Part shown: one piece after another, positions 27,309 through 35,052 of the stretch
Position numbering within the stretch: the first letter of the stretch is position 1
How the letters are laid out: each line of letters begins with the position of its first letter
Origin: Rhizobium sp. BT04
GTDB lineage: Bacteria; Pseudomonadota; Alphaproteobacteria; Rhizobiales; Rhizobiaceae
NCBI RefSeq assembly: GCF_030053135.1
Contig: NZ_CP125653.1
Span: forward strand, 124,001 to 188,000
Direction: 5' to 3'
Length of the DNA stretch: 64,000 bases
Made by a program: the position numbers and the translations under genes
Notes under the pieces: model-generated
Database searches by the model: none
What the model saw: only the letters and a program-made list of their open reading frames with translations
What the model was told of the DNA's origin: nothing

Positions 27309-27639
27309 TCATCGGCTCCTTCTGCGTTGGATCGCCCGGCCCCGTATCCGCCAGGTCCGATCGACCACATAATTCTCTACCAAAATAATAGAAAATGAAA
27401 TCCGGAACGCAAGCCCTATTCGACTGGAAACAATGACGGCCCGGTTTCGGTGTTCGGCGGGCCTTGGTTTTCCCCTTGCGGCTGCTAGCTCCAAGCCTTC
27501 CGGAGCACCGGTGACGGGGGATGCGGCGGCTTGGTAATAATTTCCCGCTCCTTGCGAAAAAAGAGAGGAATTTTAGAGTGACCGCGAAGATTGATGTAAT
27601 TTTAAACCATCTATCACAGGCAGGATTACCTTAACGTCT
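27309..27639. promoter_or_regulatory. Divergent intergenic region upstream of the FAD-protein and serine acetyltransferase genes
   Basis: No gene is seen. The stretch is AT-rich compared with its surroundings. It contains TACCAAAATAATAGA at 27378-27392, matching 13 of 15 positions of the site at 16494-16508. Further right it leads into the perfect palindrome at 27640. Promoters for both flanking genes must lie here, but no convincing sigma-70 pair was picked out. Confidence 0.5.
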
Positions 27640-27667
27640 GCATGCGGATGTCGCGACATCCGCATGC
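27640..27667. promoter_or_regulatory. Perfect 28-bp palindrome in front of the serine acetyltransferase gene
   Basis: The half GCATGCGGATGTCG (27640-27653) is followed immediately by its exact reverse complement (27654-27667). It ends 14 bases before the ATG at 27682, directly against the GGAAGGAAGG ribosome site. As DNA it would suit a dimeric repressor; as RNA it would form a strong hairpin beside the ribosome site and could control initiation. Which applies cannot be told from sequence. Confidence 0.6.
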
Positions 27668-27681
27668 GGAAGGAAGGTAGC

Positions 27682-28530
27682 ATGACGGTCCCCTTGGTCA
27701 GCTTGAGCAATCTTTCGACGGAGCCCCTGGCCTCGCCTCAGGTCGCCGCGATTTGGGAGGCTCTTTGCGCGGAGGCCGTCAATGCTTCGGCCAAGGATGC
27801 AGCCCTCACGCGCGCCATGAATTCGGCAGTGCTTTATCACGCGAGTTTCGCCCAGGCGCTCGCCCAGCGGGTCGCGATCAAACTGGCCAATCATGACCTC
27901 GACCATGACGAGCTGCTGGCGGTGATCGCCCAGGCCTTCATCGGCAATCGCAATATCGTTGCCGATGCCGCGGCGGATCTGACGGCGATCAAGGAACGTG
28001 ATCCGTCGAACACGGAAATCCTGACGCCATTCCTGTATTTCAAAGGCTTTGTGGCCTTGCAGGGCCAGCGCGTCGCCCACTGGCTCTGGCACCATGACCG
28101 CCTGCATCTGGCGCGCCACATCCAGAGCCGTATTTCCGAAGTTTTCGGCGTCGACATTCATCCGGCCGCAAGGATGGGCAGGAGCATCATGCTCGATCAT
28201 GGAAGCGGCCTTGTTATCGGCGAGACGGCTGTTGTCGAAGACGATGTATCGATCCTCCAGAACGTCACATTGGGAGGGACGGGCAAGGAGACCGGCGACC
28301 GGCACCCGAAGGTGCGGCGCGGCGCCCTGATCGGAGCCGGAGCCAAGATCCTCGGCAACATCGAAATCGGCGTCGGCGCCAAGGTGGGGGCAGGCAGCGT
28401 GGTCGTCAATGCCGTCGAAGCCTACACATCGGTGGCCGGCATTCCGGCGAAGCAGGTGGGCAAGCGCCACTTCAACCTGCCGGGCATCACCATGGACCAG
28501 ACCTTGTCTGAACCGGAGTATATGATTTAA
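27682..28530 (+). CDS. cysE: Serine O-acetyltransferase
   Basis: 282 residues. The N-terminal SATase helical domain (WEALCAEAVNASAKDAALTR, ILTPFLYFKGFVALQGQRVAHW) precedes a left-handed beta-helix of hexapeptide repeats: DIHPAARMGRSIMLDHGSGL, VIGETAVVEDDVSILQNVTL, GGTGKETGDRHPKVRRGALI. The catalytic His lies in DHG and the acetyl-CoA loop in the repeats; the end AGIPAKQVG is typical. It makes O-acetylserine for cysteine synthesis. ATG 27682 is chosen for its GGAAGG site and lack of conservation upstream. It is probably an additional copy dedicated to the organosulfur locus, since housekeeping cysE normally lies elsewhere. Confidence 0.93.
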   Translation: MTVPLVSLSNLSTEPLASPQVAAIWEALCAEAVNASAKDAALTRAMNSAVLYHASFAQALAQRVAIKLANHDLDHDELLAVIAQAFIGNRNIVADAAADLTAIKERDPSNTEILTPFLYFKGFVALQGQRVAHWLWHHDRLHLARHIQSRISEVFGVDIHPAARMGRSIMLDHGSGLVIGETAVVEDDVSILQNVTLGGTGKETGDRHPKVRRGALIGAGAKILGNIEIGVGAKVGAGSVVVNAVEAYTSVAGIPAKQVGKRHFNLPGITMDQTLSEPEYMI

Positions 28531-28854
28531 GGCGTGAGGTATGCTTGCTACGGCGATCCTGCCCGGCTCAGATCATCGCCGATCGGCCGTTTCTTCCGTG
28601 AGGGTTCTTTTCCAAAGGCGTTCGGCGTCGATGTAGCGTGACGCCGCAAAAAGTGCATGGAATCAACTGCATCTCGCGACTCGCGATATGAGCGGCGCAT
28701 GCGCCTTAAATCGTTGAATTTCGATTCGTTTCGACGCGGAACAACCCGCCGGCCGATTCGGTTGACTCGCATTGGTTGCGTCATGTCGTTAATGTCTGGA
28801 CGCACGGCGAAAGTCGGTCGAGGCCGAAATCGGTCCGGGAAGGTAAATTTGAAC
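28531..28854. other. Intergenic region between serine acetyltransferase and DNA ligase genes
   Basis: No gene or clear regulatory element is recognised in about 320 bases. A short inverted pattern (tcgcgactcgcga near 28675) and several in-frame ATGs of the ligase frame are present, but the protein sequence there is not ligase-like, so the ligase start was placed at 28855. Confidence 0.4.
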
Positions 28855-29910
28855 ATGACGCGCTCGCGCCGCCCCTCATTGCCATTCCTCAACGAGTCCA
28901 ACTCGACCCTGCAGTCTGGTCCGATCCGCAAGCGCGATCCTGACCAGCCAAGCCTTCCGTTCGATCCGATGCCGTCGAGGATCGAACCTTGCCTTGCGCT
29001 GCTGAAGCCCACCGTGCCGCTGGGATCGGATTGGCTGTACGAGGTGAAGTGGGATGGCTATCGGCTTGCGATCCATATCGAGCCGAAGGGCGTTCGTGTC
29101 ATCACGCGCGGCGGCCATGACTGGACTCACCGCTTTCCCGCCATCGCCGTGGCAGCAAAAGACCTGGGTGTGACCACCGCCATACTGGACGGGGAAGCGG
29201 TGGTTTTGGACGACCACGGCCGATCGGATTTCGGCGCGTTGCAACGTTCGCTTGGCGGCCGAGGCGGCAAACGGGTTTCGGCCGAGTCCATGCTCTACGC
29301 CTTCGACCTCTTGTATCTGGACGGGCATGACCTCACAGGCACCGAGCTCGCCGTGCGCCGGCACCTTCTTGAAGACCTGCTGCCGCAAGGCGGCGATGGG
29401 AAGATCCGCTTTTCCGAAGAGATTGAACTGCCCGCCGAAGACCTCCTCGCGCACGCCTGTCATCGTCAGCTGGAAGGCATTATCGCCAAGCATCGCGACC
29501 GGCCCTACCGCAGTGGCCGCACGGGCGACTGGCTGAAGATCAAGTGCGTAGAGAGCGAGAGCTTCATGATCGTCGGTTACGAACAATCGCCATCCGCCCG
29601 CGGCGGCATCGGCAGTCTGCTGCTCGCCGGCAAGAAGGGCTTCGACTGGGTCTATGTCGGGTCGGTTGGAACCGGTTTCAGCACACGGGATGCCGAGCAG
29701 TTGAAAAAGACGCTCGATCGCTTGAAGACGAGCCGGCCGGTCGTTTCCCTGAAGGGCAAGCGCTTCGTCTTCGTGCAGCCGACGCTCATCGCCGAGATCG
29801 AGTTTCGCGGCTGGACGGATGACGGCAGTCTCCGCCACGCCTCCTACAAAGGACTTCGCGAGGTTCAGGACAATGCCGCCGTGTTCGATATGTCCGGCTT
29901 CGGCCGTTGA
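28855..29910 (+). CDS. ATP-dependent DNA ligase, LigD ligase-domain type (standalone)
   Basis: 351 residues. The adenylation domain carries motif I YEVKWDGYRLAIH, with the Lys that takes AMP, then ILDGEAVVLDDHG (motif III region), EGIIAKHRDRPYRSGRTGDW (motif IV) and WLKIKC (motif V). An OB-fold follows: VGSVGTGFSTRDAEQL and LIAEIEFRGWTDDG. There is no phosphoesterase or primase-polymerase domain, unlike the three-domain LigD at 47599. ATG 28855 gives a leader with PDQPSLPFDPMPSRIEPCLA, the usual lead-in of such rhizobial ligases. It probably seals breaks in a Ku-dependent end-joining route, but no ku gene is in the window. Confidence 0.9.
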   Translation: MTRSRRPSLPFLNESNSTLQSGPIRKRDPDQPSLPFDPMPSRIEPCLALLKPTVPLGSDWLYEVKWDGYRLAIHIEPKGVRVITRGGHDWTHRFPAIAVAAKDLGVTTAILDGEAVVLDDHGRSDFGALQRSLGGRGGKRVSAESMLYAFDLLYLDGHDLTGTELAVRRHLLEDLLPQGGDGKIRFSEEIELPAEDLLAHACHRQLEGIIAKHRDRPYRSGRTGDWLKIKCVESESFMIVGYEQSPSARGGIGSLLLAGKKGFDWVYVGSVGTGFSTRDAEQLKKTLDRLKTSRPVVSLKGKRFVFVQPTLIAEIEFRGWTDDGSLRHASYKGLREVQDNAAVFDMSGFGR

Positions 29911-30225
29911 AGGACCACGATCATCAGCCTACCTCCCGGATGGTGCTCTGGCTTATGGATCGGGAGTTCGAACGAAAGTAGTTGTCGGTCGCGGATATCG
30001 AGCCATCAGTTCTTTAAGAACGGCCCGACCGCAGCACCTGGGCGGCCTAGCTGGATCCGGCCGTCTCTGCGACGTCGCTGATCAAGTCCCTGCCGCCCAG
30101 CACTGGCGATCGAACAGGTCGGCTAAATCGCCGCATCGTAAAATAAGATAAATAGTCGACGAAGCGGTCGACATCACGTATGCCGCTCGAATGTCGCTCC
30201 CGACAGGCAACAGAAAGTGGCAACT
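29911..30225. other. Intergenic region before the BrnA-like gene
   Basis: About 315 bases with no recognisable gene. Close to its right end an AT-rich stretch (aaaataagataaatag near 30137) precedes two GTCGAC palindromes spaced 12 bases apart (start to start) at about 30155-30172. This could be a promoter and operator for the antitoxin-like gene, which in BrnTA systems is autoregulated; no toxin gene is present. Confidence 0.35.
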
Positions 30226-30459
30226 ATGGCAAACCCGCCCCGCAGACCTGTCAATCCAATGGACGCTGCCGAAGCGTTGTTCAAACCAGCGAAGAAGAAG
30301 GTGGAACAAGCTGTTGAGCGACCGGCGCTGCCGAATAGCAAGGAGCTTGTTTCGCTCAAGATCGACAGTGATGTGCTTGCCTTTTTCCAAGAAGATGGCC
30401 CTGGCTGGCAGGATCGGATCAACGATATATTGCGCGCCGCGATGAAGAGCAGGCTCTGA
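30226..30459 (+). CDS. BrnA-like antitoxin, no partner toxin
   Basis: 77 residues from ATG 30226; a GTG at 30217 would add three. The C-terminal half reads LVSLKIDSDVLAFFQEDGPG followed by WQDRINDILRAAMKS, the BrnA pattern of a ribbon-helix-helix-like DNA-binding fold (VSLRLDxDVLxWFRxxGPGWQxRIN). The N-terminal half is a Pro/Lys-rich tail. BrnA normally follows brnT, the RNase toxin, but nothing BrnT-like is found on either side, so this is either an orphan or a stand-alone regulator. Confidence 0.75.
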   Translation: MANPPRRPVNPMDAAEALFKPAKKKVEQAVERPALPNSKELVSLKIDSDVLAFFQEDGPGWQDRINDILRAAMKSRL

Positions 30460-30559
30460 CCCTGCTGCACCGGAGTCGCGTCGCCGGCCGAGGCGTGGCC
30501 AGCTTCACTCGCAGTCTTCGACATGACCAGCTGCGGCAGTTCAGAGCTCGAAACGCCGA

Positions 30560-30856
30560 TCAGAGATTCTTCCGAAGAAGCCCAAAACTGGGCCGCCATT
30601 CGAATATATCGACGCTGCCGTAAACACCGGAGCGGACGAAGGGATCTCCTGCGCTGAACGCCTCGAACTCGGCGAGCGTTTCGACTTCCGCGATCACTAA
30701 GGCCGTAGAACCCTTGCCCTCCGCCGGCGGTGCAGACGGTCCGGATAGCAGGATGCGGATCGCCGCGCCATGCAGATAGGCCTTGTGTTCCTCGAGCAAT
30801 CGGGAACGTTCGGCAGCCTTGCCGGGGTCGGATAGCGCATAGCGGGCAACGATCAT
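30560..30856 (-). CDS. graE: YciI-like protein of the gamma-resorcylate operon
   Basis: 98 residues of the YCII-related ferredoxin-like fold: VARYALSDPGKAAERSRLLE, then HKAYL with the conserved His, and FEAFSAGDPFVRSGVYGSVD with the family Asp-Pro. It is the last gene of the operon and overlaps graB by four bases. The position matches graE of graDAFCBE, whose function was reported as unknown. YciI-like proteins in other aromatic operons are suspected of lactone or hydrolytic side reactions, so a role in maleylacetate handling is possible but unproven. Confidence 0.85.
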   Translation of the reverse strand: MIVARYALSDPGKAAERSRLLEEHKAYLHGAAIRILLSGPSAPPAEGKGSTALVIAEVETLAEFEAFSAGDPFVRSGVYGSVDIFEWRPSFGLLRKNL

Positions 30857-31701
30857 TGTCTATCCTCCACGGGCGTCAGCACGAAATCGAAGTCGGAGCG
30901 CCAGACCGTCGCACGATCGACACGCTCGAAAGGCGCGATCAGGCTGTTTTTGACACCAAACACCGTATCGGATTCCAGATAGGGATCGTCGCCGACGAAA
31001 GTGTGGGTCACGAGCTTCTGATAACCTGAAGCCGTGATCAGATAATGAGTATGGGCAGGACGGTAGGGATGGCGGCCGAGGGACGCCAACATCTGGCCGA
31101 CCGGGCCGTCATCCGGGATCGGATAGGAAACCGGCTTTATGCCGACGAAACTATAGGCGCCATCTGCGCCGGTGACGAAAATGCCCCGGTTGTTCCACTT
31201 CGGCTGGATATCCGGCTGCTGGACGTCGTAGAAGCCATCGGAATTATCCGACCATACATCGATCCGGGCTCCCTCGATCGGATTGCCGTTAAGATCCAGC
31301 ACTCGCCCGATGAAGAGACAGCTCTCGCCCTTGCCGTCGAGCGAAATGTTTTCACCCATCTGCCGTACCGGCGCCCCTTCGAGATGAAACGGTCCAAACA
31401 CCGTATTTTCCGTGGCGCCTGGTGGACGCCGGTTGTTGATCGCATCCACCAACATCGACAAACCCAGCGTATCGCTGAGCAGGATGAACTCCTGTCGCTC
31501 GTCATGGCAGAGATGGCCGGTTCGGGTCAGGAAGCCGATGGCCAGCTCCCATTCTTCCTGGGTCAGGCTGATATCCTTGGCAAAGGCATGCAGGTGCCTG
31601 ACAAGCGACGCCATGATTTCGGCGAGACGCGGATTAATGTCCTGCCCCATCCGTGAGTTGACGGCTTCCGCGGATCTTTCTTCGCTGAAATATTCAGGCA
31701 C
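30853..31701 (-). CDS. graB: Hydroxyquinol 1,2-dioxygenase
   Basis: 282 residues from a GTG start with GGAGG eight bases upstream. The N-terminal helical linker domain of intradiol dioxygenases (LTRTGHLCHDERQEFILLSD, LGLSMLVDAIN) is followed by the beta core. Predicted Fe(III) ligands are Tyr158 (DGFYDVQ), Tyr193 (VSYPIP), His217 and His219 (RPAHTHY). The segment ATENTVFGPFHLEGAP is characteristic of the hydroxyquinol and chlorocatechol branch. It cleaves 1,2,4-trihydroxybenzene to maleylacetate, which graC, the preceding gene in the operon, reduces. Twenty bases separate it from graC. Confidence 0.94.
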   Translation of the reverse strand: MPEYFSEERSAEAVNSRMGQDINPRLAEIMASLVRHLHAFAKDISLTQEEWELAIGFLTRTGHLCHDERQEFILLSDTLGLSMLVDAINNRRPPGATENTVFGPFHLEGAPVRQMGENISLDGKGESCLFIGRVLDLNGNPIEGARIDVWSDNSDGFYDVQQPDIQPKWNNRGIFVTGADGAYSFVGIKPVSYPIPDDGPVGQMLASLGRHPYRPAHTHYLITASGYQKLVTHTFVGDDPYLESDTVFGVKNSLIAPFERVDRATVWRSDFDFVLTPVEDRQ

Positions 31702-31721
31702 GTGGCCATCCTCCTAAGGCG

Positions 31722-32780
31722 TTAACGCGGCCGCGCGCCCTCCCAGGCGCTCTGCAACAAAGCCCGGATCGCTTCCCGTTCGATCGGGCGCGGGTTCCAG
31801 TAAGGGTTCTGGGCGGCGAGTTCCGCCGCACGGTCCAGATCGGCTGCCTTCATACCCAGATCGCGGAGCGCCAGGGGGGCACCGATCGAAGCGGCAAAAT
31901 CATAAAGACCGCCGCCCAGCGAGCCGCCGAAAAGATCGGCAGCCGGCTTTAACGCATCCGCTGCAGCCTCCGCGTTGTAGGCGGCAGAATGGGGAAGAAT
32001 GACCGCATGGGTTTCCGCATGCGACAGATCGAAGCTACCGCCCAGCGTATGGCAAAGCTTGTGATGGAGGGCCATGCCAACTGCTCCGAGCACTGTGCCG
32101 CACAGCCAGGAACCGTAAAGCGCTTCGCTTCGCGGCTCGATGTCCCTAGGCGAATTGACGATTTGAGGTAAAGCCTGCTTCAGCGCGCGCAGGCCCTCGA
32201 CCGCCATCATTGACGAAATGGGATTGCGATCCTGTGCATAGAGACCTTCGACCGCATGCGCCATCGCATTGAGCCCGCTGCTGACGCTGATGTTGACCGG
32301 CAATCCCAATGTCAATTCAGGGTCGTAGATCACCACTTCGGGCAGGATGCCGGGCCCGCGGACCGTCGTCTTCTGCCCGTTCTCTGTCTGGCCGAGGATC
32401 GGCGTAACCTCTGATCCCGCATAGGTCGTCGCCACCACGATTTGTGGGGCGTCGTTGCGATAGGCGATCGCCTTGCCGAGACCGATCGTAGATCCGCCGC
32501 CGATCGCGACCACGCAATCGGCGGCGGCTGCGTTATATGCCGCCATCGCGCGCTCGGTCACATCGACCGGCGTATGCATCGTCGCATCGTGGAATAGTCC
32601 TGCAGCAAGCGGACCGAGGGAAGCAGCGATCCGTTCAGCCTCCGCTTTCTGGTGCGGAGTCGAAAGGATCAGGGCGCGCTTGCCGCCCTGCCCTGCAATC
32701 GCCTCGGCGAGACGGTTCAACGAGCCGCTCCCGAAGAAGACCTGGGCCGCGCTGGCCGTGTATCTGAAAGGTGCAACCAT
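31722..32780 (-). CDS. graC: Maleylacetate reductase
   Basis: 352 residues, an iron-alcohol-dehydrogenase-fold enzyme. Motifs: VFFGSGSLNRL near the start, the NAD-binding CVVAIGGGSTIGLGKAIAYR, VATTYAGSEVTPILGQTENG and the metal/catalytic histidine region ALHHKLCHTLGGSFDLSHAE with HAVILPH. These are specific to maleylacetate reductases among Fe-ADHs. It reduces maleylacetate to 3-oxoadipate with NAD(P)H, feeding the beta-ketoadipate pathway. The ATG begins one base after the stop of graF, so the genes are tightly linked. Confidence 0.94.
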   Translation of the reverse strand: MVAPFRYTASAAQVFFGSGSLNRLAEAIAGQGGKRALILSTPHQKAEAERIAASLGPLAAGLFHDATMHTPVDVTERAMAAYNAAAADCVVAIGGGSTIGLGKAIAYRNDAPQIVVATTYAGSEVTPILGQTENGQKTTVRGPGILPEVVIYDPELTLGLPVNISVSSGLNAMAHAVEGLYAQDRNPISSMMAVEGLRALKQALPQIVNSPRDIEPRSEALYGSWLCGTVLGAVGMALHHKLCHTLGGSFDLSHAETHAVILPHSAAYNAEAAADALKPAADLFGGSLGGGLYDFAASIGAPLALRDLGMKAADLDRAAELAAQNPYWNPRPIEREAIRALLQSAWEGARPR

Positions 32781-32781
32781 G

Positions 32782-33762
32782 CTATCGATCGAGTTTGAAC
32801 AGTGAAACCGCGTTGGTGCGACCGATCTTCAGACGGTCGGCTTCGGAGATGGTCGTGCTGTCGAACCAATTTGCAGCATGGTCGATGTTCTCGAATGGCC
32901 AGTCCGTCGAGAACAGAATTCGGTCCGCGCCGATTTCCAGCATAGCATCGATAAGCGATTGCGTGCGGAAGTTCCCCGACGTCGTGATGTAGAAATTCTC
33001 GTTGAAATAATCGGCAATCGGGCGTTTGGCCGGATAGTTCTTTTCCACCTTGACCCACGCATTCCGGTTGTCGATGCGCCACATCATGTATGGTAGTCCC
33101 TCGCCCATGTGACCAACGATGATCCGCAAAGCCGGATGTTCGTCAAACAGGCCGGATCCCATCAAGCGTAGCGCATGAACAGCGGTCTCCTGCGCGAACG
33201 CCCATGTCGGCCCCATCAGCCAGGAATGGCCGGCATAGATCCGGCTATCCTGCGGCAGCGGGTTGCGCGGATGCAGATAGAAGGGAACGTTGAGCTTTTC
33301 GACTTCGGCCCAGAACGGACGGTATTGCGGCAGGTCGTAGTAGAGCAGCGTCGTTCCGTCGCCTTCCTGCGAGAAGCCATTGACCAGTGCGCCGACGAAA
33401 CCCATCGTTGTCACGCAGCGCTGCAATTCCTGCGCGGCTGCATCCGGATCCTGCAGGGGCAAAGCTGCAAATCCCAGGAAACGGCTCGGGTTCTTGACGC
33501 ATTGCTCCGCCAGAAAGTCGTTGGCGCGCCGGGAAATCTCCAGAGCCTTTGCCCTATCCGGGATCGCCTGCACGGCCGGAGCGTTCAGCGACAGGATCAT
33601 TTTCTCGATGCCGTGGGCATCCATCAGCCGCAAACGCTTGTCCTGGATATCCAGAAGACGGGCGGACAGTTCCGTCCAGTAGTCGCCCGGCACGAATCCA
33701 GCCGAATCCTGCAGCGTCTCGGGAATGGCGAAATGTTCTTCAAGCGCGATCTTGCCTTGCAC
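32782..33762 (-). CDS. graF: Gamma-resorcylate (2,6-dihydroxybenzoate) decarboxylase
   Basis: 326 residues from a GTG at 33762; this start gives KIALEEHFAIPE with Glu8 and His10, the first two metal ligands known for the rhizobial enzyme. Amidohydrolase_2 family features follow: VPFYLHPRNPLPQDSRIYAG (ligand His), HPALRIIVGHMGEGLPYMMW and ILFSTDWPFENIDHA (ligand Asp). It removes CO2 from gamma-resorcylate to give resorcinol, non-oxidatively and reversibly, using a divalent metal. Sequence and operon position agree closely with GraF of Rhizobium sp. MTP-10005. Confidence 0.95.
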   Translation of the reverse strand: MQGKIALEEHFAIPETLQDSAGFVPGDYWTELSARLLDIQDKRLRLMDAHGIEKMILSLNAPAVQAIPDRAKALEISRRANDFLAEQCVKNPSRFLGFAALPLQDPDAAAQELQRCVTTMGFVGALVNGFSQEGDGTTLLYYDLPQYRPFWAEVEKLNVPFYLHPRNPLPQDSRIYAGHSWLMGPTWAFAQETAVHALRLMGSGLFDEHPALRIIVGHMGEGLPYMMWRIDNRNAWVKVEKNYPAKRPIADYFNENFYITTSGNFRTQSLIDAMLEIGADRILFSTDWPFENIDHAANWFDSTTISEADRLKIGRTNAVSLFKLDR

Positions 33763-33809
33763 GATATGCTCTCTTTTCTGTCTTGTATCGAAATACTGAG
33801 GATGGCGGA

Positions 33810-35042
33810 TCAGAATTGCCCCTTGGGCGGAAGACCGAGCAGCTGCTGGCCGACCATGGTGCCCACGGCATCCCAGTTCATTGAAATGTGGCGGCCGACG
33901 GCATTTGCATCGCGCCATGCTCGCTGGACGGGGTTGGACATTTGAAGGCCGAGGCCGCCCGTCGATGCATTGAGTGCTTCCACAGCCCGAAGCGCCAGGC
34001 TGACCGCAAAGGACTGGCTGCGACGGGCGAGAATTCGATCGTCCTCGGTGATCTCGCCGGCGCCATCCTCGCGGGCCTGGGCCAGTTGCTGCGCTCGGGC
34101 AATATCGCGCAGAATGATTTCGCGGGCGGCATCCACGGATGCGGAGGCTTCTGCCACGCGCAGCTGGATCGTCGGAAATTCCGCGATCTTGTTGTTGCCA
34201 CCGGCAACCGCACCACGTGTCACACGAGCCCCCATATGGTCGATATAGCTCTCCAGTGCGCCCTTCGCCGCACCGACGGCTGCGCTGCCGAGGCAGAACG
34301 GAACCCCCATGAGGAGCGGAATGTTGAAAAGGCCGATACCCCTATAGCCACGTCCGCCCGGCGTTCTGCCGGAGGTCGCGTCCGGAAAACTCAGCATGCG
34401 GTATTCCGGAACGAAGACGTCCTTGAGGATCAGGCTTTTCGAGCCGGTGCCCGCCAGGCCGACCACGTCCCAGGTCTCGGCAATGCCATAGTCGCCGGCG
34501 GGAACCAGAAGGAACGCCGGCACAGGACGCTCCCCCTCGCCGTTTGGCGGAATGATCGCCGCACAGAGTGCCCACTGGGCATTTTCGCATCCGCTCGCAA
34601 AGGCCCAATCGCCAGATAACCGGAAACCACCTTCGACGCGTTCCGCGATACGGACCGGCGCATAGGAACCGCAGAGCAGCGCATCCGGATTGCTGCCCCA
34701 CACCTCCTGCTGAACCCTTTCATCGAACATGGCGAGGAGCCATTGATGCGCGGAAAGGAGGCCGGCAACCCAGCCGGTGGAGGCACAGGCCGACGACAGT
34801 TCGATATTTGCATCGACAAGCTCGGCAAACGATCCCTCCTCCCCACCGAAACGGGCAGGCTTGACGATATCGAAATAGCCGGCGGAGCGCAGCAGATCGA
34901 TATTGCGTGCCGGCACGCGGCCGGATTTTTCGGTATCGCGCGCGCCGGCACGGATCTCGTGCAGCACCGGGGCGATACGATCTGCAAGACATGCGTTCTC
35001 AACCCGCGCCGAGGCGGGAAACAGGGCAGCTGTATTGTTCAT
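33810..35042 (-). CDS. graA: Resorcinol 4-hydroxylase, large (oxygenase) component
   Basis: 410 residues with an acyl-CoA dehydrogenase fold, as in the FADH2-dependent two-component aromatic hydroxylases (HpaB-like/HsaA group). The N-terminal helices (ARNIDLLRSAGYFDIVKPAR, FGGEEGSFAELVDANIELSS) and the ACASTGWVAGLLSAHQWLLA segment are typical. The middle beta domain has GDWAFASGCENAQW, and the C-terminus GGLGLQMSNPVQRAWRDANA. It hydroxylates resorcinol to hydroxyquinol with reduced flavin from GraD, the gene just upstream (10-base spacing). Its position between graD and graF matches the known operon. Confidence 0.93.
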   Translation of the reverse strand: MNNTAALFPASARVENACLADRIAPVLHEIRAGARDTEKSGRVPARNIDLLRSAGYFDIVKPARFGGEEGSFAELVDANIELSSACASTGWVAGLLSAHQWLLAMFDERVQQEVWGSNPDALLCGSYAPVRIAERVEGGFRLSGDWAFASGCENAQWALCAAIIPPNGEGERPVPAFLLVPAGDYGIAETWDVVGLAGTGSKSLILKDVFVPEYRMLSFPDATSGRTPGGRGYRGIGLFNIPLLMGVPFCLGSAAVGAAKGALESYIDHMGARVTRGAVAGGNNKIAEFPTIQLRVAEASASVDAAREIILRDIARAQQLAQAREDGAGEITEDDRILARRSQSFAVSLALRAVEALNASTGGLGLQMSNPVQRAWRDANAVGRHISMNWDAVGTMVGQQLLGLPPKGQF

Positions 35043-35052
35043 GGAACTACCT

